In this document: in pieces, positions 1 to 7,193 of the stretch
Numbering within the stretch: the first letter of the stretch is position 1
Layout of the letters: every line of letters starts with the position of its first letter
Source of the DNA: CAZUFB01 sp048173955
GTDB taxonomy: Bacteria; Actinomycetota; Coriobacteriia; Coriobacteriales; UMGS124
Reading direction: 5' to 3'
DNA: 16,859 bases
Assembly: GCA_048173955.1 (NCBI GenBank)
Contig: DBEYOB010000114.1
Span: 1-16,859, forward strand
Made by a program: the position numbers and the translations under genes
The notes under the pieces: generated by a model
Database searches by the model: none
The model's input: only the letters and a program-made list of their open reading frames with translations
Told to the model about the DNA's origin: nothing

Positions 1-131
1 GCCTGGGGCTGGCCGGCGTCACGCGACGGGGCGCGGGTTCGCCCGCATGTCGACCTTGACGCGGGAACCTGGCGCGTTCGTGGGATATCTGTGGACGGAG
101 TGCGGAGCGCGCCTTTCTCGAACCGAAATCC
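1..131. other. Window-edge sequence with no recognisable gene
   Basis: No convincing gene is seen here. One plus-strand frame is open from base 3 to a TGA at 57-59 and could be the last 18 codons of a gene entering from the left, but it has no recognisable motif. A plus-strand frame starting at ATG 47 runs into the tRNA and is not believable. Confidence 0.4.
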
Positions 132-161
132 TTGCGCCAACCTCGCCCCGTCGCGTAATAT
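132..161 (+). promoter_or_regulatory. Probable sigma-70-type promoter of the tRNA-Thr gene
   Basis: A -35-like TTGCGC (132-137) and a -10-like TAATAT (156-161) are separated by 18 bp. Transcription would start near 168, about 24 bp before the mature tRNA 5' end. This is one of the few promoters in the window with both boxes recognisable, as expected for a constitutive stable-RNA gene. Confidence 0.6.
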
Positions 162-191
162 ATCTGATCGCCGCACGCGCAAGCGCGGTGT

Positions 192-267
192 GCCAGATTA
201 GCTCAGTTGGTAGAGCACCGCTCTCGTAAAGCGGGGGTCATCAGTTCGAGTCTGATATCTGGCTCCA
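192..267 (+). tRNA. tRNA-Thr, anticodon CGT
   Basis: A complete cloverleaf can be folded by eye. The acceptor stem is GCCAGAT paired with ATCTGGC (257-263). The D-stem is GCTC/GAGC, the anticodon stem CCGCT/AGCGG with loop CTCGTAA, and the T-arm ATCAG-TTCGAGT-CTGAT. The anticodon CGT reads ACG threonine codons, which are common in GC-rich genomes. The discriminator is T264 and the CCA end is encoded at 265-267. It is a single-gene unit with its own promoter and terminator; no integrase or attachment-site duplication is visible next to it. Confidence 0.96.
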
Positions 268-277
268 TTGGACTCGC

Positions 278-309
278 AGGCCAGACGGGGCAACCCGCCT
301 GGCCTTTTT
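278..309 (+). terminator. Intrinsic terminator of the tRNA-Thr gene
   Basis: AGGCCAG (278-284) pairs with CTGGCCT (299-305), and CGGG (286-289) pairs with CCCG (294-297) around a GCAA tetraloop. A run of T (305-309) follows directly. It starts 11 bp after the CCA end, so it should stop tRNA transcription. Confidence 0.9.
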
Positions 310-428
310 GTTTTGCCGAAACTGCCGGCTTGGGCCGAACCCAGACCAGACCAGGACCGGGCGCCCTCGTCGCACGCCGTCGACGGACGCACGCAGGCCG
401 CACACCGAACTCCTCCACAACTTTACGC

Positions 429-434
429 TAGAAT
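429..434 (+). promoter_or_regulatory. Putative -10 box for the secreted coiled-coil protein gene
   Basis: TAGAAT fits a -10 element and would place the start of transcription near 441, about 20 bp before the Shine-Dalgarno at 460. No good -35 is seen 17 bp upstream. The position argues against using the in-frame ATG codons at 433 and 442 as starts. Confidence 0.4.
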
Positions 435-471
435 GCGCCGAATGGCCACGACCCCTACGAGGAGGAATCCC

Positions 472-1704
472 GTGGATCACTGGTTACCGCGCACTTCGGC
501 GCACCCGGGCCGGCCGCACACCGCAGCTCCGGCAGCCGCGCGCGCCCGCATCCGCGCATCGGCCCTCGCCTGCGCCCTGCTGCTCGCCTGCGCCCTCATC
601 TGCGCATGGACGCTCGGCGGACGCGCCGCCTGGGCCGACATGCCCCAGACCGGCAGCGACCCCATCACCGACGCCGTGCCCGACGAGCTGCAGCAGCGCG
701 TCGAGGAGACGGCGGCGGCCTACAACGAGGCGGTCGCGCAGCGCGAGGCGCTCGAGGCGCAGGCGGCCGACCTCGAGGCGCAGATCGCCGAGACCGAGGC
801 GAAGCTCCCGGCGGCCCAAGACGCCGCGGCGGACGCGCTCTATATGCTCTACCGCTTCCAGCAGAGCAGCAACGGGCTCGTCGAGCTGCTGCTCTCCGCC
901 GAGGACTTCAACAGCTTCATCAGCACCGTCCAGTACCTCAACAGCGTGAACAACCACACGGTCGGCCAGCTCGAGGAGCTCGGCGCCCTGGTCGACCAGC
1001 TCGAGCAGCAGCAGGCAGACCTGCAGGCGGCGCTCGACGCGGCGCGCGTCCAGGAGGAGGCGGCCCAGACCGCCCTCGCCGAGGCGCAGGCCGCCCGCGA
1101 GGAGGCCCAGCGCCGCGCGGAGGAGGCAGCGCGCCAGCGGGCGGCCGAGGAGGCAGCGCGTGCGGCGGCCGCAGCGGCTGCAGCCGAGAGCGCCGGGGCG
1201 GGCTCGTCCGAGAGCGGTGCGGCGGCGGACGGCTCGGCGGGAGAGACCGCACCCGCCCCCGACGCGGGCGGAAACGACGCCGGGACCGATGCGGGCGGGG
1301 GCGCCGCCGTCGAGGAGCCGAGCGGCGACGTGGTTTGGAGCGAGCGCGACGCGTTCGTCGCCGAGTGGGGGGCGCGCATCGACGCCTATCTGGCCGGCTC
1401 CCCCCTGTCGGGCTACGGGTCGACCTTCGCCGCAGCCGCCTGGGACTACGGTGTCGACCCGCGCTGGTCGCCCGCCATCGCCTACGCCGAGAGCTCTCTG
1501 GGCGCCTACTGCTTTTTGCCCCACAACGCGTGGGGCTGGGGCAGCGTGAGCTGGGGCAGCTGGGACGAAGCGATCTACGGCCATGTGGCCGGCCTCGCGC
1601 GCGGCTACGGCTACACCATCACCTACGAGGCCGCCCAGCGCTACTGCCCACCGAACGCGGACTACTGGTACGCGGTCGTCTCGGAGCAGATGTCCTACAT
1701 CTAG
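472..1704 (+). CDS. Secreted coiled-coil protein with C-terminal lysozyme-like domain
   Basis: This is a 410-residue exported protein, probably acting on peptidoglycan. The GTG start at 472 is chosen because a perfect AGGAGG (460-465) sits 6 bp upstream; longer in-frame readings would overlap the tRNA terminator. A basic N-terminus and hydrophobic segment (about 29-48) end in a signal-peptidase-like site, AWA before Asp56. Residues 68-235 are a long Ala/Glu/Gln-rich coiled coil, like the N-terminal halves of PcsB/CwlO cell-wall proteins. Residues 236-288 form a low-complexity Ala/Gly/Ser linker. Residues 290-410 resemble the lysozyme-like domain found after such coiled coils in Coriobacteriia, with Glu340 (in AYAESSLG) the likely catalytic acid and a Trp/Gly-rich stretch HNAWGWGSVSWGSW following. 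Domain calls are from pattern recognition; the enzymatic activity is inferred. Confidence 0.85.
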   Translation: MDHWLPRTSAHPGRPHTAAPAAARARIRASALACALLLACALICAWTLGGRAAWADMPQTGSDPITDAVPDELQQRVEETAAAYNEAVAQREALEAQAADLEAQIAETEAKLPAAQDAAADALYMLYRFQQSSNGLVELLLSAEDFNSFISTVQYLNSVNNHTVGQLEELGALVDQLEQQQADLQAALDAARVQEEAAQTALAEAQAAREEAQRRAEEAARQRAAEEAARAAAAAAAAESAGAGSSESGAAADGSAGETAPAPDAGGNDAGTDAGGGAAVEEPSGDVVWSERDAFVAEWGARIDAYLAGSPLSGYGSTFAAAAWDYGVDPRWSPAIAYAESSLGAYCFLPHNAWGWGSVSWGSWDEAIYGHVAGLARGYGYTITYEAAQRYCPPNADYWYAVVSEQMSYI

Positions 1705-1723
1705 GGCGTCCCTCCAACAGAGA

Positions 1724-1773
1724 AAAAAGAGGCGCGGCCCGCAGGCTCTCGGCCTGCGGGCCGCGCTCGTTTT
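1724..1773. terminator. Bidirectional intrinsic terminator between convergent genes
   Basis: A perfect 15-bp stem (1732-1746 with 1752-1766) with a 5-nt loop has A-rich sequence on its left (1723-1729) and TCGTTTT on its right. It can therefore terminate the cell-wall gene on the plus strand and the asparaginase gene on the minus strand, both ending within 40 bp of it. Confidence 0.92.
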
Positions 1774-1802
1774 GCCGCCAGATACGCGCCGCTCGATGCG
1801 CG

Positions 1803-2735
1803 CTACTCGTGGGTCACGCGCACGTCCCCGTACGCATAACCGTAGTTCATTTGGGCGTCCTCGGTACGGGCGACGACACCCGCCCCGTGCGCCGGGACCA
1901 CGATGACGCCGCCGTCTCCCCCGCGGCCCTCGACGCCCTCGAGCACGGCCGACGCGGCCTGGGCGGGCGTCTCCCCGGCCCACATGACGCGCGCGTGCAC
2001 CTGGTAGCCCGCGACCTCCTGGATGAACCGCTCGCCGGAGCCGGTGCACGACACGGCGACCGTCTGCTGGTTTGCGTAGGTGCCGGCACCGCAGATCGGT
2101 GTGTCGCCCACGCGGCCGGGACGCTGGTTGGTGATGCCGCCCGTCGAGGTACCCGCCGCGATGTTGCCGCGGACGTCGCGCGCCACGGCGCCGATCGTGC
2201 CGTGGCCGGGCTTGGACCAGCCGCCGTCGGCCCTGGCCTGCATCTCGGCGAGCATCGCGCGGCGGTACTCCGTCACGAAGTAGCCGTTGTCGACCTCTTC
2301 GATGCCCCAGGCGGCGAGCTCCTCGTGCGTGGGGGCCGCGAACAGCACGTGGGGCGTCTGCTCCATGACGGCGCGCGCCACGTCGATGGGGTGCTTGGCG
2401 GTGGTGAGCCCCGTCGCCGCGCCCGTCGACCCGTCGCCGAGCATCACGGCGGCGTCGAGCTCGGCCTTGCCCTCCGAGGTGAGGGCGGCGCCGTGGGCGG
2501 CGTTGAACTCGGGCGCGTCCTCCATCACGTGGATGGCGGCGACGACGGCCTCGAGGGCGTCCTCGCCCGCCTCGAGCTTGGCCATGCCCGCCTCCAGGGC
2601 GCGCTTGAGGGCCTCGTCAGCACGCGCAACCCGCTCGGGGGGATCGTCGTGCGTCCGCCTGCCCGCGCCGCCGTGGATCACGAGCAGCGGTCCCTCGGCC
2701 CCGCCGGCCTCAACGATCACAGGTTTGTTCGCCAT
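1803..2735 (-). CDS. iaaA: Isoaspartyl peptidase / L-asparaginase (N-terminal nucleophile hydrolase)
   Basis: This 310-residue protein matches the plant-type asparaginase (Ntn-hydrolase) family. These enzymes self-cleave into two chains and hydrolyse beta-aspartyl dipeptides and/or L-asparagine. The hallmarks are LLVIHGGAG near the N-terminus (17-25), a Gly-rich stretch at 99-110, and the cleavage site with nucleophile Thr180 in GHGTIGAVA, followed by GTSTGGITNQRPGRVGD (195-211) and GAGTYAN that shape the active site. The start is supported by AAGGAG 7 bp upstream on the minus strand. It lacks a signal peptide and so acts in the cytoplasm. It is transcribed alone, divergent from larB. Whether it prefers isoaspartyl peptides, asparagine or glycosylasparagine is not decidable from motifs. 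Confidence 0.93.
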   Translation of the reverse strand: MANKPVIVEAGGAEGPLLVIHGGAGRRTHDDPPERVARADEALKRALEAGMAKLEAGEDALEAVVAAIHVMEDAPEFNAAHGAALTSEGKAELDAAVMLGDGSTGAATGLTTAKHPIDVARAVMEQTPHVLFAAPTHEELAAWGIEEVDNGYFVTEYRRAMLAEMQARADGGWSKPGHGTIGAVARDVRGNIAAGTSTGGITNQRPGRVGDTPICGAGTYANQQTVAVSCTGSGERFIQEVAGYQVHARVMWAGETPAQAASAVLEGVEGRGGDGGVIVVPAHGAGVVARTEDAQMNYGYAYGDVRVTHE

Positions 2736-2802
2736 GGTGGGTCTCCTTCGCGGTCGTCGCCGCGGCGCACCGACGGGCGCCGCATCCGTCCCTTCGCCGC
2801 AC

Positions 2803-2811
2803 AGTCTAGCA
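2803..2811 (-). promoter_or_regulatory. Putative extended -10 promoter of the asparaginase gene
   Basis: Read on the minus strand this is TGCTAGACT, that is TGn directly before a -10-like TAGACT, about 70 bp upstream of the start codon. No convincing -35 is present. It lies back to back with the larB candidate promoter. Confidence 0.4.
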
Positions 2812-2869
2812 ATGTCTGAGACGCCCGGGAGGCACCGCTAGGCGACGCCACCTTTCCGCCATCGAGGCG

Positions 2870-2878
2870 TGCTATCCT
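2870..2878 (+). promoter_or_regulatory. Putative extended -10 promoter of larB
   Basis: TGCTATCCT consists of a TGn extension followed by a -10-like TATCCT, 69 bp before the larB ATG. The -35 position holds only ACCTTT. The same TGn architecture recurs at several promoters in the window. Confidence 0.4.
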
Positions 2879-2946
2879 GCGGGCACGGCGGGGTCCGCCC
2901 CGCCTTCCCCGACCACCCGTCCCCTCGACGAAAGGCACGTGACGCC

Positions 2947-3741
2947 ATGGACCGTCTGGAACTCAAGAAGCTGCTCGAGGGCGTTTCGTCCGGCGCGGCG
3001 TCGGTGGAGGAGGCCTTCGGCGAGCTGTGCGGGGAGCTGGCGCGCCCGAGCGTCGCCGACCTGGGGTATGCGGCCCTCGACCTGCAGCGCGGCATGCGCC
3101 AGGGCGTCTCGGAGGTCGTCTACGGTGCGGGCAAGACCGCCGAGCAGATCGCCGGCATCTGCCGCGCGCTCGCCGACAACGGCCAGTCGCGCGTGCTCGT
3201 GACGCGCCTCGATCCCCCCAAGGCGGCCTCCGTCGCGGAGCGGCTGCAGGGGGCGCTGCCCCGCGGTCTGGGGTTCGACTACCGCGCCATGCCGCGCCTG
3301 GGAATCGTCGGCGAGGCGCCCGAACCCGACGGCGCGGGCACCGTCGTCGTCGCCTGCGCCGGCACGAGCGACCTGCCCGTCGCAGAAGAGGCCGCCGTCA
3401 CGGCGGAGATGCTCGGCAACCGCGTGGTGCGCCTGTACGACGTCGGCGTGGCGGGAATCCACCGCCTGCTCGCGCACAGCGAGGAGATCGCGGAGGCCAG
3501 CGCCATCGTGGCGGTCGCCGGGATGGAGGGGGCGCTGGCCAGCGTCATCGGCGGGCTCGCCAGCTGCCCGGTCATCGCCGTGCCCACGAGCGTGGGCTAC
3601 GGGGCGAGCTTCGGCGGGGTGACCGCGCTGCTCGCGATGCTCAACTCGTGCGCGAGCGGCGTGAGCGTGGTGAACATCGACAACGGGTTCGGCGCCGGCT
3701 ACCAGGCAAGCCTGATCAACCACCCGCGGGTCGCCGGGTGA
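2947..3741 (+). CDS. larB: LarB, pyridinium-3,5-biscarboxylic acid mononucleotide synthase
   Basis: A 264-residue protein of the LarB family. LarB carboxylates nicotinic acid adenine dinucleotide and releases AMP, the first step of nickel-pincer nucleotide (NPN) synthesis; NPN is the cofactor of lactate racemase and relatives. The C-terminal two thirds (about 118-260) have the AIR-carboxylase (PurE)-like fold signature, including VACAGTSDLPVAEEA (135-149), VAGMEGALASVIGG (190-203) and PVIAVPTSVGYGASFGG (208-224). Cys235 in MLNSCASG is the likely counterpart of the substrate-binding cysteine known in this family, followed by VVNIDNGFGAG. ATG 2947 is chosen because MDRLELKKLLEGV is the usual N-terminus; its Shine-Dalgarno (AAAGG, 2931-2935) is rather distant at 11 bp. 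larC follows after a long gap. No larE or larA is in the window. Confidence 0.94.
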   Translation: MDRLELKKLLEGVSSGAASVEEAFGELCGELARPSVADLGYAALDLQRGMRQGVSEVVYGAGKTAEQIAGICRALADNGQSRVLVTRLDPPKAASVAERLQGALPRGLGFDYRAMPRLGIVGEAPEPDGAGTVVVACAGTSDLPVAEEAAVTAEMLGNRVVRLYDVGVAGIHRLLAHSEEIAEASAIVAVAGMEGALASVIGGLASCPVIAVPTSVGYGASFGGVTALLAMLNSCASGVSVVNIDNGFGAGYQASLINHPRVAG

Positions 3742-3810
3742 CGGGACGCGCGGGGTGCGGGACGGGGCGCAGGCGAGCGGGCGGTTGCGGACGAGCAGAC
3801 GACCGCAGGC

Positions 3811-3844
3811 GGGCGTGGGACAAGCTGCCTTCGTCCCGCCGCCC
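3811..3844 (+). other. Strong hairpin after larB, no U-tract
   Basis: GGGCG (3811-3815) pairs with CGCCC (3840-3844), and GGGAC (3817-3821) pairs with GTCCC (3833-3837). The only T-rich sequence downstream is interrupted (TTCTTTCCCCCTTT). It may slow or partly end transcription leaving larB, but it is not a classical terminator. The rest of 3742-3909 holds no gene that I can see. Confidence 0.4.
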
Positions 3845-3909
3845 GTCCATCCATCGCCTGTCCGCATTCTTTCCCCCTTTCCCGCGGTTTTCCTCCCGCA
3901 CTCTGCCCC

Positions 3910-3940
3910 TTGACTTAAAGTTAGCTCCATGTGGTACAAC
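3910..3940 (+). promoter_or_regulatory. Candidate MerR-type promoter of larC (19-bp spacer with dyad)
   Basis: TTGACT (3910-3915) and TACAAC (3935-3940) are separated by 19 bp, and the -10 is preceded by TGG, an extended -10. The spacer carries an imperfect dyad (3913-3932) of the form AC.T..AG.T-A.CT..A.GT. An over-long 19-20 bp spacer with an internal dyad is the known hallmark of promoters activated by MerR-family regulators. Transcription would begin near 3947. No MerR-family gene is present in the window. Confidence 0.5.
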
Positions 3941-4077
3941 CTGTGGCCGCGCGAAACGCGCGCCGTCGCAGGTGCCGTTGCGGACGCCGCAGCCTCGGCG
4001 CATGCGGGCCGCACGTCAACGTCAAAAACGCCGCGCATCCCGCCGGGCGGGACGCACACCAAAGGGAGACATGCCGT
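3941..4077 (+). other. larC 5' leader of about 130 nt
   Basis: If the promoter at 3910-3940 is used, the mRNA has a leader of about 130 nt. It begins with a hairpin, GCGCG (3949-3953) with CGCGC (3957-3961), extended by three more pairs around a bulge. It ends with a Shine-Dalgarno GGGAG (4064-4068) 9 bp before the ATG. No known riboswitch class is recognised. Confidence 0.3.
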
Positions 4078-5529
4078 ATGAAACCGACTCTCTATCTCGA
4101 ATGCGCCTCGGGCATCAGCGGCGACATGACCGTGGCGGCGCTGCTCGACCTCGGCGCCGACCGCGGCGCGCTCGACCGGGCGCTGGCGTCGCTGCCGGTT
4201 GACGGCTTCGAGGTGCACGTCGGCCGCGTCGCGAAGAGCGGGCTGGACGCCTGCGACTTCGACGTGCGGCTCGACGAGGCGCACGAGAACCACGACCACG
4301 ACATGGCCTACCTGTTCGGCCACGAGCACGGGGGCGCGGAGGCGCACGGCGAAGAGCTGCATCACGCGCACGCGAACGCACACGACGGGCACGACTACGG
4401 GCATGAGCATGAGCATGGCCACGCACACGGCCACGGGCATGATGGGCACCACCACGAGCACAGGCACGCCCACCACCACGAGCACCGCACGCTCGCCGAC
4501 GTCGTGGCGGTCATCGACGCCGCGGAGCTGACGCCGGGGGCGCGCGACCTGGCGAAGCGGGTGTTCTCCATCCTGGCCTCCGCCGAGGCCCGGGCGCACG
4601 GCACCACCCCCGACCAGGTCCATTTCCACGAGGTGGGCGCCGTGGACTCGATCGTCGACATCGTGGCGGCCGCGGTGTGCCTCGACACCCTCGACGTCGA
4701 GGGTGTCGTGGTGGGCGACCTGGCCGAAGGGACGGGGACCGTCCGCTGCGCCCACGGCGTCATCCCGGTGCCCGTGCCGGCCGTGTGCGCCATCGCCGCC
4801 GCGCACCGGCTGCCCCTGCGCGCCACGTCGGTGCGCGGCGAGCTCGTGACCCCCACGGGGGCCGCCATCGCCGCCGCCGTGCGCACCTCGGATCGCCTGC
4901 CCGAGCGCTACCTCGTCAAGAAGGTCGGCCTGGGAGCGGGAAAGCGCAGCTACGAGGGCTGCTCGGGGGTGCTGCGCGCGATGCTCGTCGAACCGCTGGG
5001 CACCGAAGGCGGCTCCGGCGCCACGTCCGACAGCGTCGTGAAGCTCGAATGCGACGTCGACGACTGCACGGGCGAGGCGCTCGGCCGCGTGCTCGACGAG
5101 CTCATGGCCGCCGGGGCACGCGAAGCGCACTTCCTGCCCGTCTTCACGAAAAAGAGCCGCCCCGCCTACCAGCTGCAGGTCGTGTGCGACGAGGCCGTGC
5201 GCCCCGCGCTCGAGCGCCTCATCTTCGAGGAGACAACCACCATCGGGATCCGCCGCTGCACGATGGAGCGCACCGTGCTCCCCCGCCGGGCATGCACGGT
5301 CGAGACGCCGCTGGGCCCGATGCCCGCCAAGGAGGTCGCGCTGCCGTCGGGTCGGCGGCGCGTCTACCCCGAGCACGACGGCGTCGTCGCAGCGGCCGAA
5401 CGGGCCGGCGTCCCGTACCAGGAGGCGTACCGGACATGCCTGGCCGCCTGCGACCGCGCGGCGGGATGCACGGCCGACGGCTGCGACGACCGCACTGGCG
5501 GCCAAGTGGGGCCGCACGGCGCACGTTGA
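4078..5529 (+). CDS. larC: LarC, nickel insertion protein for the NPN cofactor (single-ORF form)
   Basis: A 483-residue LarC. LarC is the CTP-dependent cyclometallase that inserts nickel into the dithio-pyridinium pincer nucleotide, the last step of the pathway begun by LarB. Diagnostic motifs are YLECASGISGDMTVAALLDLG (from residue 6), VHFHEVGAVDSIVDIVA (181-197), GELVTPTGAA and the later VKLECDVDDCTGEALG. Residues 69-136 are an extreme His-rich insert with 27 histidines in 68 residues, a likely nickel-binding or storage segment. In Lactobacillus plantarum the protein is made from larC1/larC2 by ribosomal frameshifting; here the frame is continuous and no frameshift is needed. The start is ATG 4078, with GGGAG 9 bp upstream; an out-of-frame ATG at 4071 is ignored. 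It ends 15 bp from the convergent rlmA-like gene. Confidence 0.95.
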   Translation: MKPTLYLECASGISGDMTVAALLDLGADRGALDRALASLPVDGFEVHVGRVAKSGLDACDFDVRLDEAHENHDHDMAYLFGHEHGGAEAHGEELHHAHANAHDGHDYGHEHEHGHAHGHGHDGHHHEHRHAHHHEHRTLADVVAVIDAAELTPGARDLAKRVFSILASAEARAHGTTPDQVHFHEVGAVDSIVDIVAAAVCLDTLDVEGVVVGDLAEGTGTVRCAHGVIPVPVPAVCAIAAAHRLPLRATSVRGELVTPTGAAIAAAVRTSDRLPERYLVKKVGLGAGKRSYEGCSGVLRAMLVEPLGTEGGSGATSDSVVKLECDVDDCTGEALGRVLDELMAAGAREAHFLPVFTKKSRPAYQLQVVCDEAVRPALERLIFEETTTIGIRRCTMERTVLPRRACTVETPLGPMPAKEVALPSGRRRVYPEHDGVVAAAERAGVPYQEAYRTCLAACDRAAGCTADGCDDRTGGQVGPHGAR

Positions 5530-5544
5530 CGCCCAACCGCCCTC

Positions 5545-6390
5545 TCAGCGGCGGCGGCCCACCAGGATCTCGGCCGCGACGGTCACCGCGGGCAGCTCGA
5601 TGCGGGCGACGTCGGCGGGGTCGGCACCGAACAGCAGCGGCGTCATCGCAAGCAGGTCGGCCCGCGCGGCCTCGTCGAGCGCGACGGTGCGGAACGTGGG
5701 AACACGGGCGACCACGTTATAGTGCTCGGCGAAGTAGTCCGCCACGCGGTCGTTGGCATAGTCCTCGCTGCGGACGATGCCGCGCGCCGCATGGCGCAGC
5801 TCGTGCAGGTGGGCGCCGGACGGGACGACCTTGCAGACGATGCCGCCCGGCGTCAGGACCCGGTCGAACTCGGCGTAGTTGGCGGGCGTGAAGACGTCGA
5901 GCACGCAGTCGACCGAGGCGCCGCGCAGCGGGATGCGGGTGACGTCTGCCACCATCCACAGCACGTCGGACCCTCCGCGCGACGCGACCTGCAGCGCGTC
6001 TTTGGCAAGGTCGAGCGCGAACACGGTCGGCCCGCCCAAGCCGGGCGCCGCCGCGACCGCGCGGGCGTAGGAGCCCTCCCCGCAGCCGGCGTCGAGCACC
6101 GTGCGGGGCGCCGGGTCGAGCGCGGCGAGCACGTCGAGCAGGCCGTCGAGCACATGCCGGTAGGCCCCGCGCCCGAAGAAGCGCGCCCGCGCCTCGAAGA
6201 ACGCCCGGTCGTATCCCTTGAGCGGCCGCTGGTTGGGGACGAAGTTGGCATAGCCCTTCGCCGCGACGCTGAACGCGTGCCCGCCCCTGCAGCGCAGGGC
6301 GGTCCCATCGAGGCGCACGCCCGCGCCGCACAGCGGGCATGCGAGCGCGCCCTCGACGCGGGCGAACTTCTCGATCTGGGCCTTCGACAT
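5545..6390 (-). CDS. rlmA: RlmA-like 23S rRNA (guanine-N1)-methyltransferase
   Basis: This 281-residue SAM-dependent methyltransferase has the RlmA architecture. A small N-terminal zinc finger with Cys18, Cys21, Cys34 and His38 is followed by the linker FVPNQRPLKGYDRAFFEARARFF (50-72). The Rossmann methyltransferase domain has motif I VLDAGCGEGSYA (98-109) and the acidic motif II region FALDLAK (124-130). RlmA enzymes methylate G745 or G748 in helix 35 of 23S rRNA; in some actinobacteria relatives give resistance to macrolides such as tylosin. Which base this one modifies is unknown. ATG 6390 lies 10 bp after the chaperone stop codon, so it is the third gene of an icd-chaperone-rlmA operon. 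Its Shine-Dalgarno is poor, suggesting translational coupling. No terminator is seen in the 15-bp gap to larC. Confidence 0.88.
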   Translation of the reverse strand: MSKAQIEKFARVEGALACPLCGAGVRLDGTALRCRGGHAFSVAAKGYANFVPNQRPLKGYDRAFFEARARFFGRGAYRHVLDGLLDVLAALDPAPRTVLDAGCGEGSYARAVAAAPGLGGPTVFALDLAKDALQVASRGGSDVLWMVADVTRIPLRGASVDCVLDVFTPANYAEFDRVLTPGGIVCKVVPSGAHLHELRHAARGIVRSEDYANDRVADYFAEHYNVVARVPTFRTVALDEAARADLLAMTPLLFGADPADVARIELPAVTVAAEILVGRRR

Positions 6391-6400
6391 GGAGCGGGAC

Positions 6401-7120
6401 CTACTCCCCCGCCCGGCCGGCCACCATGTCGGCCGTCTCGGCGGCGAGCGCCGCCACGCGGGCGTAGAGGTCGTCGTCGGTCGCGGCCATGAGGCGCGCG
6501 GCGTCGGCGAACCAGCGGGTGTGGCGCCTCGCAAAGTCGCACAGCAGGCGCTCGCCGGCGCATGCGCCGCCGTCGGCGCCCTTGCCGGCCTCGAGCTCCT
6601 CGACGGCGGCCTCGGCCAGAAACGCCATGAAGGCGAGCTCGCTGGCCATCGAGTCGGGGTGCAGGCTCTTCACGGCGATCTCGTAGCCCCGCATCCCGGT
6701 GTAGTCGAAGCCCGCCGTCTTGTAGCAGCGGATCACGTGGTCGCTCTTGGAGCTGCTCACCGCACCGTACGACACGCGGCCGTCGGCCTCGATGCGGTTG
6801 GCGACGCTGCTCTCGATGAGCGGCACGTAGTGGGGGCTCGTGGTCACGAACATGCGGTCATAGTAGCGCTGCCTGAGCGCCCCGTCCGGCTCGATGCCGT
6901 CGAAGAGGCCGCCGCCCAGGGCCGCCGCGACCTTGCGCAGGTCGGCGAGGACCTCGGGGGTCGGCTCGTTCACGAGCGCCTCGGCGCAGGCCTCGGCGAG
7001 GACCTTGACCCCGCGCAGGACCTGCATCTGCTCGGCGGCGTTCCCGGAAAGGACGCCGCCGTCGGCGCCCGCACGGGCGGGCGTGGGCGCGGCTGCGGCG
7101 TCGGATGCTGTCTCGGACAT
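6401..7120 (-). CDS. TorD/DmsD-family molybdoenzyme chaperone
   Basis: This 239-residue, mostly helical protein resembles the TorD family, cytoplasmic chaperones that bind the Tat signal of molybdopterin oxidoreductases and guide cofactor loading. The best-matching segments are RQRYYDRMFVTTSPHYVPLI (83-102, the conserved helix and the aromatic P-x-YE/IESS loop), DSMASELAFMAFLAEAA (156-172) and LCDFARRHTRWFADAA (193-208). ATG 7120 has AGGAG 8 bp upstream, and the long N-terminal extension in frame is ignored. It is odd that no molybdoenzyme lies beside it; it sits between isocitrate dehydrogenase and an rRNA methyltransferase, 73 bp after icd. Its partner could be the A subunit at 11699 or an enzyme elsewhere. 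It is only distantly similar to the chaperone at 14404. Confidence 0.82.
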   Translation of the reverse strand: MSETASDAAAAPTPARAGADGGVLSGNAAEQMQVLRGVKVLAEACAEALVNEPTPEVLADLRKVAAALGGGLFDGIEPDGALRQRYYDRMFVTTSPHYVPLIESSVANRIEADGRVSYGAVSSSKSDHVIRCYKTAGFDYTGMRGYEIAVKSLHPDSMASELAFMAFLAEAAVEELEAGKGADGGACAGERLLCDFARRHTRWFADAARLMAATDDDLYARVAALAAETADMVAGRAGE

Positions 7121-7193
7121 GGCGGTTGCTCCTGTCTGCTCGGTCAATCGGTCGGTCGTGGGACGGGACGGCGCGGGCGCTTCCGGAAAGCCG

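Noticed and set aside
192..310. tRNA-Thr as an integration site of a genomic island
   Set aside because: No second copy of the tRNA 3' end, no integrase and no island genes are present in the window.
268..471. Upstream extension of the coiled-coil protein to ATG 268, 433 or 442
   Set aside because: 268 lies at the tRNA end and would run through its terminator. 433 lies inside the putative -10 and 442 at the predicted transcription start. GTG 472 has a perfect AGGAGG and leads directly into a signal peptide.
3941..4077. Metal riboswitch in the larC leader
   Set aside because: The leader length is suggestive, but I could not match it to the nickel/cobalt (czcD-type) or any other known riboswitch fold.
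2872..5517. Very long minus-strand open frame opposite larB and larC
   Set aside because: It is a by-product of GC-rich codon bias in the plus-strand genes. Its translation has no family similarity, is Arg/Gly/Val/His-rich, and the genes on the other strand are certain.
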